The position numbers were made by a program, and so were the translations under genes. From the NCBI RefSeq assembly GCF_002775205.1, contig NC_036445.1:30319453-30383452 (forward strand): DNA of 64,000 nucleotides, written 5' to 3'. Positions 52,623 through 64,000 of the stretch are shown here, piece by piece. The notes under the pieces are model-generated. The model worked only from the letters and a program-made list of their open reading frames with translations, ran no database searches and was not told the DNA's origin. The DNA is from Xiphophorus maculatus (lineage: Eukaryota; Chordata; Actinopteri; Cyprinodontiformes; Poeciliidae). Numbering within the stretch: the stretch's first letter is position 1; each line of letters begins with the position of its first letter.

Positions 52623-53516
52623 TTTAATTGTTTTCCACATAGTCTGTTTCTTTTATGCAATGCATGTATGTGACTTCTTAAAGGTGTTTTGATTTTCTCT
52701 CTTTGTTTTGATCACCTCTGGATATCCTTATCTACAAACGGTGCTGTTGAAATTGCCCAATAATAATGCTCATGCTTTTCATGTCATAAATTACTAACAT
52801 ATTCTCTCAATGCTTGTATTTGCATATATTCATGTACTGAACCTTCTATTCCCTGCATAATTTTGTGATATCAACTGGTCCATTCATGTTTTCCTTCCAG
52901 GCTGCATTATAGTAAACCTGTTAAATGTCCTAATTCCCAAACAACCGCATGCAGGAGAAGCCTCAAAATGACAAAGTGACCCACATAATACTCCACTTGG
53001 AAACACCTCCAGGAGATGGTGACACCATTGTGAGTTCATCAATCTCAGCCACAGCAGGAGACCATCACTCATCTGGTCAAAACGACACTACACATCATTT
53101 ACTCATATTAATTCTCTTCATCTCTGGAATCGGACTAATGGTCTGATATTCCCTTCTTTTCAGTTTCTGTTTCTCCCGTGAAACAAAAGAAGAGACATTA
53201 CTAGGAAATAAACTTTCCCGTTTCCTCGTTGTTTTGCTTGAGAGTCTTGAGAAGGAAAACAAATAAAAAGGAGTGTCAGCTGCCTGTAGTTTAGTGACGC
53301 ATTAGGTATAAAGATAGAAATTTGTTTTCAGTTAATGAGCTGACAATAAACACATAATGTTTTATTTTTACCTCATCACCAAGTTGAGAAGCAAGCAGGA
53401 AATTCCTTTATAGAAGTGCCAGGAGACAACAGAACGCCAAATTAGGGCAACACCGCCATCTACAGTAGGAAGAAAGAAAAGCAGCAGTATGATGTACGCT
53501 GGTGGGCATTTGTGTC

Positions 53517-53700
53517 TATGGAAGCCCGTTTCCGCCACTCTGTTAAAAAAAAAATTAAATAAATTATCTCATAATGAGATACTATCTCATGAGATAGTAT
53601 CTCTGTCTTACGGATAGTATCTCATTATTCTGAGATACTATCTCATTATGAAATAATTTATTTAATTTTTTTAACAGAGTGGCGGAAACGGGCTTCCATA
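53517..53700. mobile_element. 184-bp palindromic (hairpin) MITE
   Basis: The left arm starts tatggaagcccgtttccgcc; the right arm is its near-perfect inverse and ends cgggcttccata. The centre is built of gagatactatctcat motifs, themselves self-complementary. The TA at each end suggests a TA target duplication. Confidence 0.75.
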
Positions 53701-53975
53701 CGTGTCCGATGTGTTTGACACATTAAAAAGTTTGATTCCAAATTACCGTAACACAAAAACTTTTTTAGATAATGTATGGATGATGAAATATTTAGAATAA
53801 AGTGGAAGAAAATATAGTTCTCTTTTTAGAAATTGAGTTCATAATATTATGTATGATTTTTGTTTTAGTTTATATTCACCAGCCAAATTTTTACCTGTAA
53901 AAAGTAGCCTGCAGCAAATGTGGTCACTCAGATTCATTTTTCTGTTAAATTTGTAAAGGTTAATTGCTCCTTTGT

Positions 53976-54031
53976 ATGCGTGTGCGTGTGTGTGTATGTG
54001 TGTGTGCGTGTGTGTGTGTGCGCGCGCGCGC
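53976..54031. repeat. (TG)n followed by (CG)n
   Basis: TG units pass directly into five to six CG units (gtgtgtgtgtgcgcgcgcgc), an alternating purine-pyrimidine tract. Confidence 0.9.
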
Positions 54032-55139
54032 AAATATATATCAAAACAAAGGAAATAATAATTAATTTCAGGAAAACACAAACCAAACACCTCCCATTGG
54101 TCATCAGTGGCACCCCAGCCAAATTTCTAGGCGTGCACATCACAGAGGACCAGTCCAGGTAAAACAAAAAAAAAAAAACAAAACACGCCACATTACTGGC
54201 AAAGAAGGCCCAACAATGTCTCTACTTTTTGTGGAAACCAAAAATAGCAGAAGCTCCGGGATCAATCTTTACCTAGTTTTACTGTGCTAGCAAAGTATCT
54301 GTTCTTATCAACTGCATCACAGTGTGGCTGACACATCTCCAGCGCCAGGTGATTGTCAGCAGAAAAGATCTTTGGTGCTTCGTTCTCTTCAATGGACTGG
54401 TCCAAAAGGGCACCAAGCTTGTTGGATAAATCAATTTTATGTTCTGCAATCTAATTAACCTGTGACGTGTGTAAGGGGGTATTGGGTTTACAACCATGAC
54501 CACTAGTTAAAGTGAGGATAGGGTGTGACGGAGGTTCAGGAGGGATGCTGGTCTGATCTCCTGTAATTAGATGAACATATCTGACTTTTCGTCTCTGGAT
54601 GTCGCTGTGCGCTTTACACACAATAACGTGTCAGGTCTGGGAGGAAATTATGCAACACCACAGAGACATAAAGTGTACTGCTTATCATCACATTGGAGGA
54701 TGTATCGATAAAAATATTTGGCGTTGTGCTTCACGTATCCCTATAATACATTTTAAAATCTAAATTACAACGTCATTACGAGCTGAACAGTTGTATTAAA
54801 TTTGAACTGCTTGTTTATCCTGCTGCGGTCTTTTACCATCAAAAGATTCCTTTTGACGTCAAAGCTGAATGCGGTTGATGATGCTCCTTTGCTGCATTCA
54901 ATAACATCTGGTAAGAGCTTGTGGTTTGGTTGATTTCCTCAGCTAGGAAGTTTAAGTATTCAACAAAATTAAACGGTATCTGAAGCTTCTGTTGATTAAA
55001 AAATGTGAATGGATTTAAAATATAAGTTTGTTTTCTCCGCTGAGGTCGAAATAACGCATATCGATTGAACAGCATGGGAATAATTTAATAGCAGTGAACC
55101 ACTTTGTAAATTATTCCGAGTAAATAAGGATGTCTAGAA

Positions 55140-55570
55140 ATATCGACACTATGTTAAGCACCTGAACGTCGCTTCTCTGCCCCCTGCCCCGGCTGGGAGG
55201 AAACAGCCATTCCGAACAGCGCAGCCGTTGCTAACGATGCGATGTGCCGTCTTACGGATGAATCTTGGGTTTAGGGGCTTCATGGGTGCCGCGGTCACCA
55301 AAAACAAGGTGCGCTGACCTTTTCTTCTTTTCAAATTTTTTATAAATGGTAGCAAATATCTGTCGCGAGCTCCGGTAACAGGCGAAAGTCAGATCCTGGG
55401 TCTAATGTGTGCCGAAGAGACTGAGGAGCGGAGCGCAACGAACCGCAGGAACTCTAGCATGCTAACAGCTACATGATTACAGGAGCTAGCAGTGTAATAT
55501 CTGAGGCTGCGCTGTCTCAGAGCTCCTTTGGCCGCGGCGGTGTAACGCAGCTGTAAAAGGTTTTGTGTGG
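55140..55570 (+). promoter_or_regulatory. snrk: GC-rich candidate promoter/5' exon region, probably SNRK
   Basis: This stretch is GC- and CpG-richer than its surroundings and lies 4 kb upstream of the first SNRK coding exon on the same strand. It contains possible donors at 55309 (aag/gtgcgc) and 55374 (ccg/gtaaca). I cannot place a TSS. A separate small gene starting here is not excluded. Confidence 0.4.
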
Positions 55571-56549
55571 TTGTTAGTGTGAGCTTCTGTCTAATAAAGA
55601 ACCCTACTTAACTGCAATTGATCTTAAAGCTAACAATTTAAATCAATGAATACCCGGGCTAGTCTGTGGTAATGTTAGGCTAACTGTTAATTTAACTGAG
55701 CCAGTCGACTATTGAGCTAGCTCTGCCAACACTTCTGTGCTTGTACGATGTCTGTTTGGTCGCTTATGTCCCTTAAAATTTAGTTGCGGTTCCCAACAGG
55801 AGGCAGCGGATGTAGAGTAGCTCGTAGGCTAATGCAGCTGCCATCCTGTCAAAACAAGCCCAACCTCCTCACAGCGACCGGAAACAGAGACATGCTGTGT
55901 AATAGAAAGGATTCAGCTGCGGCCAGACGTTGACATCAGCTCCTAGATGTGATTAGATTTGTGTTTATGATTTTTGCTGTTCGTTCTTTTTCTAGACTGT
56001 AATAATCATACAACAAACGTCAGTGGCTTTTATAAGCAAGAATTGGGCGCAGACGTTGCATTTTATTGTGGCGAGTGAGTAATCAACTCAGGATTTCAAT
56101 TATACAAACAGTTGAATGTTAGTGATTGTTGACAACACCTCTGCCAGGTGTTGATTTATGGGTGAGTTTTATGAATTTATAGATGGTCCCTATTTAGTAT
56201 AGCATCCATGTTGTAAAGTGGACTAGTAAATCTTTTTTGCTCTGTTTACTCTTGGACAGCTGTTATGATGTGTAGCCATGGCAGCAGTGTATTGTTTTTG
56301 CAAGTAGGAGCAGCTGATTAGCATCTCAACAGGTCAAATAATATCTGAACTATGACCCCAAATTCCAGAGGAGTTGAATAGGAGATTTCATGGTTGCAGA
56401 GAGCAGGGTAAAGTAATGAAATGTAAAAATATTTCTGGGTAAATTACATGTTACAGAAAGACATGTCCACTGAAATGCTATTTAAACCCGCAACTATAGA
56501 GTCTTAAAAACAACCAATCAAATCAGATTAAGCCAGCAGCTTCTTAAAG

Positions 56550-57260
56550 TGCCCCAAGCCTCCAGGGGGGCGTAAATGCTAATATTTTGACACAGACCAC
56601 AGTTATATAAATGTAACATTTGTTTATTGAGATGATCAATGCTGCTAAATTTGACTGAATGATTTCAGCATACTTCATTTAAAATATTTAAAATTGTTTA
56701 ACATTTAAATGTAAGATTTTAAGGAGCTGGCAAGTTTACTTTGTAAACGTGCAAAGAAAAATCTTCATAGTTAGTTTTGTTACCACAGCTACAATCTGAT
56801 CTGAGATTAGTCTTTGAGATTCAGCTCTGTTTGATCACAAATATATCTCAGTAAACTACAATTATCACTTTTATAGATTTTAAGGTTGGCCAATTACGCT
56901 AGACCTCCTTCTCCCAGAATTTATTAAATCTATGTTGAAATGCTGTCATAGCTGCTGATGTTCTTAGGAAGAGGGGCCCCTAAGTCAAACTCTGCTCAAG
57001 GCCTCAGACAACCTTAGACCGACCCTTCATGATGAGTTATATCTGCTGCACTGCGCACAGAACTGCGCAACAAATGGGAGATTTAATTTAATGCTGCTCA
57101 TGTGGTTTTAGTAGCTCTTCTATTTTGTGTCTGTTGAGTTTTTAAATGAGCGCCACAGAGACTGTTTTGGTTGCCTGAGCTTTATTGGACGGGTTTTTCT
57201 GATCTCTGCACGTATTAACTGTCTGACTAAGTGGACAGAGCATTTGTATGGTTTGATGCA
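56550..57260 (-). repeat. Dispersed repeat C, copy 2 (inverted)
   Basis: Inverted partner of 31820-32545, about 24 kb away, diverged by scattered substitutions and indels. It lies upstream of SNRK. Confidence 0.65.
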
Positions 57261-57906
57261 GAGAGAAGGATGAAGTCCATCATAACGGACAAGGACCATA
57301 TCCCCGACTCTCTGTCCACCTTTCTGACCATACAGCAAAAGCAAAGGAGGTGGATTAGCAGAGCTTGCTGAAAGCTGATGGTATCATACAGGACACATTA
57401 CTGTGAAATATTGCTTCTGGTGCATGGATATCAAGCTGTTTGCATTTCATTATAGTAATTCTGATTGTCATAGAGCAAAAATCTTGTTCCCAGGTGTTCT
57501 GTTTTGGAGGCTGGAGGAATCCTTAAAACATTACTAGGTTTTGAAGACTTCAGTGGTTTTGATTAGTTTTGGCTGTCAAATAAATCCTCCATATAATGCA
57601 AAAAGTATTGTCTAGTTAAGCCTTCCAATTCTATTTTAAAGCTTATTGTTGTATGTTGATTCATATTACTTTATTTATTTTAATTTGTTTTGTGTGCTAT
57701 GCTGGGACAACAACCCTCACCACCTTTTAGGGGATCAATAAAGTATTATTATTATAATTATTATTATTATTTTATTTAGTACCAGTCTTTGAAATATTTT
57801 GACCAGTGTATAATTGAAAGTATTTCTGAGAAAGTTCCACACTAAATTCAGATTTGTGCACCCAGCCTTTAGTTTTAAAAATCTTTCCTGTTTTGTGTTG
57901 TATAGC

Positions 57907-59418
57907 ATAGGGATGAAACGATTAGTCAGATTAATCACGTTAAATCAATTATTGAAATAATCAACTAATTTAGTAATCAATTACCTGCTAACTGAGGAAA
58001 ATGTTTGAGCTGTTCTTAAAAACATGCAATGTGATTCTATTAATCAATGTCATTGCTTTTAAACTGTTTTTAATTTGTTTTACTTTTATGTGACCAGGTT
58101 GTTATGTGCTGCAGATTTCTGCCCAGGTCCTTCTTGAAAATAAGATCTGGATCTCAATGGGGTTTTTACCTGGTTAAATAAAATAAATTAAAAGAAGAAC
58201 AACATATTCAGAGGAGTAATTCAGACAAAGGTGTGCAGAAAAAAATATACATTTTGCATTTAAGGAAATAAAAAAATTTGAAAATTTGTTGAACCTAGAA
58301 CTCTTAATGTCACATTTTAGCTTCACCGTGTTCAAATTAGGTACAAAAAAAATAAAATCTTTCAACAAGCACCTTTTGCTATCTTATAATCAGTTAATCG
58401 GAAAAATAATCAACAGATCAACTCTATACTGCACTGATAAGACAAGCAGAAAGGCCTGAGCTTTCCACATGCTGATGCTAGAAGTATTAGCTGCAGAACC
58501 ATCCTTTGCTACAAATAATAGAGCATAAGCTAATAAAATGCTGTTATTGCATTTTAAGCAATAAAATGTTTTTTTTTATAATTTAAGAAACAGTGTGTAA
58601 CTTTTACAAAAATATATTTCTTCCATATCTATGAAAAATATCACCATGTCATGACAGGTGTAATATGAGACAATCTGTAAAAAAACAAAAAAAAAACAAG
58701 AGAGATCCTCCACCTCCTCCCTTTTGCGATCTGCAAAAATCACCCCTCCCAGTCAAAAACAACCAATCAGAGCCAAGAGGCGGGGCTTAGTGTTGTCAAT
58801 CAACCTTCTGTACACACTGCTAAATGTACTAATGGAGGAGGAACAACTTTCTATAGAAGAAAAGCTGTTTATACACCGTCATTGGTGACTATGCTAACTA
58901 GCCTTAGCATTATTGGCAGGCTATGTTGTGGTGAACCAGCAAAGAGCTAGAGCAGTGGTGCCATACTGCATGTCTTTGTTCTGTCCCTCCTCAGCATGTT
59001 AATGTTCTTCTTAGGCCTTCTAAAGAGCCATTATTTGAAGCAGGTGCGTTAAACCAGGGAGAGAACTAAAACATGCAGGATGCCGGCCCTTCTGGACCCA
59101 CTTTGGGCACCGGAGGGACTGACGGCGCTGAAGCCCTCCTCCTGACTCTGATTGGTTGTTTCTGACTGGTGTATTTCTGTAGTTAGTACTGGGAGAAGGC
59201 AGAGAGCACTGTCACCACATAATGATAATTTTAACAAATTTGTAAAAAATATATTTAAAAAAAAAAAGACACTGCAACGTTAAGCTATTTCTAATATAGT
59301 ATAAAAAAGTCTTAAATGACAAACCTCCAGAATCTACCCATTTTTTTTATCGATTAATTGTCAGAATAATCAACAGATTAATAGAATAACTAAAATAATC
59401 GCTAGTTGCATCCATAGT
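57907..59418. mobile_element. hAT-like element with a nested MITE
   Basis: The left end (taggGATGAAACGATTAGTC) and the reverse complement of the right end (ctatggatgcaactagcga) are related to the common fish hAT terminus. Both ends carry AATCRATTA-type motifs. The interior is interrupted by the MITE at about 58575-59270. It ends about 125 bases before the SNRK coding exon. Confidence 0.55.
58575..59270. mobile_element. MITE nested in the hAT-like element
   Basis: The ends cagtgtgtaacttttacaaa and the inverse of tttttttgacactg-like sequence form poor inverted repeats next to tatattt motifs. Internal gctaactagccttagcat is shared, inverted, with the 12745-13015 fragment. It has no coding capacity. 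Confidence 0.45.
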
Positions 59419-59668
59419 ATAATCATTCCAGTCTGGAAAAAGAACCCTTCAGTAAATCTTCAAGATCCTCAGACCGATGAGCTGAGGAAATGCCCGACCT
59501 AACCTCACCAGGAGTCACTTACTTTGTGTCTCTTCCCCTTTAGGAAACTGGAGCCATGGGTTTCCTCTTCAGCCTCGGATGAGCCGAAATAAGCTGGACC
59601 CACACGAGCCCAGCGAGCTGCCCCGGCCTGCAGGGGGCGCTCCCCTGTCCCCGACACCCTCTCCAGTC

Positions 59669-60257
59669 ATGGCGGGCTTCAAGCGGGGATACGACGGCAA
59701 AATCGCCGGCCTGTACGACCTGGACAAGACGCTGGGGCGGGGCCACTTCGCTGTGGTCAAGCTGGCGCGGCACGTTTTCACCGGGGAAAAGGTGGCGGTG
59801 AAGGTCATCGACAAGACCAAGCTGGACACAGTGGCGACGGGCCACCTCTTCCAGGAGGTGCGCTGCATGAAGCTGGTGCAGCACCCCAACATAGTGCGCC
59901 TGTACGAAGTGATAGACACTCAGACGAAGCTGTACCTGATCTTGGAGCTGGGAGACGGGGGGGATATGTTCGACTACATCATGAAACACGAGGAGGGGCT
60001 GAACGAGGAGCTGGCCAAGAAGTACTTTGCCCAGATCGTCCACGCCATCTCTTACTGCCACCGACTGCACGTGGTGCACAGGGACCTGAAGCCTGAGAAC
60101 GTGGTGTTCTTCGAGAAACAAGGACTGGTGAAGCTCACCGACTTTGGCTTCAGCAACAAGTTTCAGCCGGGGAAGAAGCTGACCACCAGCTGCGGCTCTC
60201 TGGCGTACTCGGCTCCGGAAATCCTCCTTGGCGACGAGTACGACGCTCCAGCCGTAG
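59669..60257 (+). CDS. snrk: SNRK, SNF1-related serine/threonine kinase, first coding exon (partial)
   Basis: Codes the first 196 residues plus one base of SNRK, an AMPK-related kinase activated by LKB1. [20 protein letters not shown] is nearly identical to the mammalian start as I remember it. Kinase motifs in order: glycine loop LGRGHFAVV (22-30), VAVK Lys45, HRDLKPEN (137-144) with catalytic Asp139, DFG (158-160), activation-loop Thr173 (the LKB1 site) and APE (182-184). The acceptor ctttag ends at 59543, so the exon is 59544-60257; the donor gtacgt follows in phase 1, with G left for the next codon. The ATG at 59669 has G at -3 and G at +4. An in-frame ATG at 59579 would add 30 proline-rich residues. 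The rest of the kinase domain, UBA-like and C-terminal regions are not in the window up to 64000. Confidence 0.97.
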
Positions 60258-62184
60258 GTACGTAGCAACCCGAGGCGACGGTCCACAGTGAGTCACGCTA
60301 TTAATTAGAGGAAATTATTCAAGTGTAAGAGCCCACGAGCAAAAAGGATGTGAGCCGTTTCTTTACAGTGGATGTATATTTTCCACCAGGCGTAAGGTCA
60401 GTGTGGTTTGGATGATCAACCTTCTATCGCTGGGTTTTTTTTTCCACCCATCAGCTCCAGCGCTAAAAGGATCCATGTTGGTTTAGCACCGGCTTGTTGG
60501 GTTTCTTACCTCCAGAAGCTCTGGCTCTGTAAAACCATTCCTTTTTAAGTAGTAACATTGAGGTGAGTCAGAGGAGAGAACCGCTTTAATCAGGAAGAGT
60601 GAGTGAGCTCATGGAGACGGAAAACTATTCAAAATATTTTATGCATCATTCTTAGTTTTATTTTCAATGTACTTAATTTAAACCACGGAGATAACATGAG
60701 CTCTGTTCCTCTTCTAGCAGTTTATGTAGATGTAAGGGAACCTGACTGTTTTGGTTCTGTTTTTATCTATTCACAGATTTTTGTGTGGATCAAAGCTCCA
60801 TATTGTTTGTGGAAAATTTGTCTATTTCGTATACTTTTTTCACAAAACATATCTAAATATTTTTTAAAAATGAATCTCAGAAAGCTGCAATATCTCAACA
60901 GGCTATTTTCTAACCCGGTGGGGTGACTGTGTGTTCTGATGGGTTCTGTGTAGCAGAACCTTTGGAGCTGCAGGATGCTGCAGGGTGCTGAGCTTGACGC
61001 TCATCTTGTTGTTGGGTCTGTGGTGCAAGGTCAGCTGTGTTCAATCTCATCATGTCCCATTGCACTGAATTAACTGTCTTATTGATTTCCCATGGAGGCC
61101 AGTAGAGAGCAGACACTACTGTTGTCCTTTCATTACAGGACATCATACCTTTCACACCAGCCTGTTCTATTTAAAGCAGAAACTAAGGTCCGATAACTTG
61201 GCCTGTTAAGCGTTTTGTTTTTTGTCTTTTATTTTAAGTATGTGTGCTATGAGATTGCCGCTGATGCTGAAAAATGTCTCGTCATGTATCAGTGCAGTGA
61301 GCACTTTTAAATTTAGCCTGTTCTCTGTTTTGTCTTTTCTATTGCATTTATCAGAAACTTGAAAGGTGCGGCTGAGGAAACTGCGATTACATCGTAGAAA
61401 TTATTCCTTAAAATCTCAAAACCACATGGACTTCTCTTGAAGACATTTCACTGTTCAGGAACTGCATGTTGCTCTGAAGTGTAATGCCAGTAAGGAGATG
61501 CTGGAATATTTAGCAGCCAAGTGGAGGTGATGTGCAGAAACCCTGTGGCAAAGTCTGAAACATCTCCAGCAGCACAGGATTAGGCCACATTTTACTGTTC
61601 TGCAAACTCACGCTTTTCCTAGCAGGTAGCCATAGATCAGTGGTGTCCAAACATTTTGTCATATGGACCGAAATCATAAAGTCAAAAGTACTTAAGGACC
61701 AAAAAACATTTTTTGCTTATTCACTCAACATTAACTAAGCATTGAATATTTTAATTAAACAAGTAAAGTAATCAGATTTTCCTCTGGAAAGGAATGTGTA
61801 AATTACAGTGTTTTGCAGGGTTGTGTTTTTGGAAGAAATTTTACACATTTTCCAGGTATCGATTGGAAAAGAACAACCTACTGTAATTTAGCCAATTCTG
61901 ATCTATAAAATCAGGATTTAGTGCACTCTGTCTATGAAAATGCTTCCTGTATTAAGCAAATTTAATAAATTAATCAAAATCAGATTTGAGTGCAGCAAAG
62001 TTCGCTATTGAGTAAAAATCACTAGACAGATGTGTAAAAAACAATAAATGTGCTTATTGAAAGACAAATAACAGCCATGACCAGATAACTTTCAAACCAG
62101 GTTTAAATTCATTTATGTTCAGGCATTACATTCCTTTTCATGTTAAGTGTCTATTACTAATTCCTGTTTCACAGGGCGAGGTCT

Positions 62185-62420
62185 TACAACACACACACAC
62201 ACCCACACAGTTGTGTTTTCGTTTCTTGTGGGGACTGTACATTGACTTCCATTCATTTTTGACAGCCCAGCTCTAACCATCACATACCTAACACCTAACC
62301 CGGAAACAGCATTCCCTTCATCAGGACCAGGATTTGTGCCCACAAGAAGCAGTGGTGCCCACCACCCCACTATGTAGACAGAAATAGGTCCCCACAAGTA
62401 TCTAAAAATCTGGTTCACAT
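62185..62420. repeat. Dispersed repeat with ttgtggggac / gtccccacaa inverted ends
   Basis: The left part ttcttgtggggactgtacat and the right part aggtccccacaagtat are inverted. A CA run precedes it (about 62189-62207). It is a common interspersed sequence in fish genomes, of unassigned class. Confidence 0.45.
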
Positions 62421-62754
62421 ACATATATGCATGTGATGATAAAAAAAATAGGTTTGGTCGTACAGTGTGTGGCGTCGAGCCACCAGGCAGGAGGAACACA
62501 CCTCACACATTATAGTGAGTCAGACGGGAAATCTCGCAAAACGACTCAAGACAAAACGTGAGTTCAGCGTAAACAAACATGGCCGACTGAGAAGAAACTA
62601 TGGTGAAAATATGTGGAGTATGTTTAACAGAGAAAAAAACAATAGATGTTTTTGATGTCCACTGGACCTTAAGGTGTGCTATGGTCGTTGTTTTGTCGTC
62701 TTTATTTAGAATTTCCTTCCATGTTTCCATCAACTCGCTTTTTTGATTGGCTAA

Positions 62755-63043
62755 ATGTCACCAGCAGCAATTAGCAAACTTCTCAGTACAACGCTCGTAA
62801 AAACGTTAAAGGGTTAACAGAGGCGCCTTGTTGTGATGACTTCCTGAAGGCGGAGTTTCAGAAAGAGCTAGACTCCTTAAAGAGACAGAGGCCCAATTTC
62901 AAGGTGTTAAATGTCATAATGAAATTTTTAAACTCATATTTGATATATACAGCATTTTATTACAACTGAAGGTAACATAGTTACTTGATTGTGCAATAAA
63001 ATGGCAATATATGGCTGTAAAATAAATAATACTGGCCCTTTAA
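62755..63043 (-). mobile_element. piggyBac-like MITE family, truncated copy
   Basis: Shares the right-hand half of the full copy, including gttgtgatgactt, caatttcaagg and the end aataatactggccct followed by TTAA at 63040-63043. It lies in the SNRK intron. Confidence 0.6.
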
Positions 63044-63554
63044 GACCAGATCCAAAGTGAGAAAGAGTTTATGGCAATAATAATTAGAGAAACCTAGAGC
63101 TGACTGACGAGTTAACATCCAAAGAAAAACACATTCAACAACAGAGATATTAAAATAAATTTAAACAATCATGTGAGGACTTGTTCTGAAGGTGGAATGG
63201 CTTTCTTTACATTTTCTGCTGGGTGAAAAGCAGAACATGATGTTAACCAGAGCACTACAGGCCACAGTGACTGTTCTCCATAGTGGGATCTGGTCTGTGG
63301 GATGCCAGCACATGATCACTCTGTTGTGCACTAAATACTAGAATCGAGTCCCTGCAGCACTAGTTATTCTGTTAGCAACCGGAGATGTAGGCCTCAGAGC
63401 CTTGATCTGGATCAGGCTGCAGTCTGCAGATAGAACATGCCGACCCAGGCTGTAGTAACCACACGACCCCATGCAGCAGTAACCTGAGCTCAACGGATGT
63501 GGTTAGCATGAATGTGCATAGAAGCAGATGTGCACAAAGATCTCCCTCCTGTCA

Positions 63555-63905
63555 GAGGAGGTTCACTGATTGCAGTTTTCTGGCTTGACCTGCTGATTCC
63601 AAATTTGGCCAATACCAATTTTTTTCTCTGAAATGTTGCTAAATATAGCAAGAAAGTCACTGAGTTGGTAACAGTGGGGTGACTGTTGTTAACTGCAAAC
63701 ATGCAGACATGATGTGGTGGGCCGGGCTAACAGTCAGACTTCTCTAAAAGCAGAGCAGAAGAGGACAGTGGTAGATTTTTAGACCTTTGCTGAAGTAGAT
63801 AAGAATGTAGAATAAGATCTGCTTCACATGTAAGTCTCAGACAGTCACATCTCTCCCAAAATTAAGGAAATCGGTGCCGATGAATTGGTGCACCCCCAGT
63901 TAATG
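63555..63905. mobile_element. hAT-type element end fragment
   Basis: The sequence gattgcagttttctggc at the start and the end aaatcggtgccgatgaattg, then gtgcaccccca, are those of a recurrent fish hAT-type repeat (from memory). Confidence 0.45.
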
Positions 63906-64000
63906 TGAATATCTTGTAGAAGCTGAGAATTTGTGAAACATCACGACATGTTTAGCAGCATGTGATGCTGCTAAACGTGCTTTAGATGTTAACAAGTCTG

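Larger units (their letters stand above)
51207..55139. other. Intergenic between POMGNT2 and SNRK
   Basis: AT-rich. It contains the 42-base hairpin, the palindromic MITE and a TG/CG tract. No gene is seen. Confidence 0.5.
60258..64000 (+). other. snrk: SNRK intron (to window end)
   Basis: No frame matching the next part of the kinase domain (expected to begin near D-I-W-S) was found up to 64000, so the intron exceeds 3.7 kb. It holds the repeat relics at 62185-62420, 62755-63043 and 63555-63905. Confidence 0.6.

Noticed and set aside
59540..60286. 248-codon minus-strand frame
   Set aside because: It is the antisense shadow of the SNRK kinase exon, produced by its GC-rich codons.

Overview
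The window is a nuclear genomic segment of a ray-finned fish, probably a percomorph teleost. It is AT-rich and intron-rich, full of simple repeats and small DNA-transposon relics of fish type, and its three genes give clearly vertebrate proteins. All three genes lie on the + strand: GASK1A (complete, six coding exons, about 11.0-33.7 kb), POMGNT2 (single coding exon, 47.66-49.44 kb, with a likely non-coding first exon near 39.0-39.3 kb) and SNRK (first coding exon only, 59.67-60.26 kb; the rest lies beyond the right edge). From memory, these three also neighbour each other on human 3p22, so this looks like a conserved vertebrate block.

Layout. 1-10.5 kb is intergenic: a piggyBac-like MITE at each end, a 58-unit GATA array, a hAT-type relic, a 5'-truncated Tx1/L1-like LINE with a perfect 15-bp target-site duplication (5.1-5.97 kb) and a Tc1/mariner-like relic (6.26-7.16 kb). 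10.5-11.0 kb holds the putative GASK1A promoter and 5' exon, which ends exactly on the start codon. 11-33.7 kb is the rest of GASK1A; its large introns carry a hAT transposase fossil (16 kb), L2-like LINE tails, a Tc1-type MITE and long TG, TTGA and CATC arrays. 33.7-38.9 kb is intergenic and includes a fold-back element with a second repeat inserted in one arm. 38.96-39.33 kb is a GC-rich probable first exon of POMGNT2, followed by an 8.2-kb intron. 49.4-55 kb is intergenic, with a LINE tail, a near-perfect hairpin and a 184-bp palindromic MITE. 55.1-55.6 kb is GC-rich and may be the SNRK promoter. 55.6-59.5 kb holds nested transposons up to the SNRK exon. 60.3-64 kb is SNRK intron with repeat relics.

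The proteins are a Golgi type II FAM198/GASK kinase-like protein, an ER glycosyltransferase that extends O-mannose on alpha-dystroglycan, and an LKB1-activated AMPK-related kinase. Nothing in the sequence ties them into one pathway. I see no CRISPR, operon, prokaryotic or viral gene system and no convincing new gene system. The points most worth a second look are start-codon and upstream-ORF arrangements in GASK1A and SNRK, and several nested or self-complementary repeats. Exon boundaries come from splice consensus, reading frame and remembered family features; no transcript or database was consulted.
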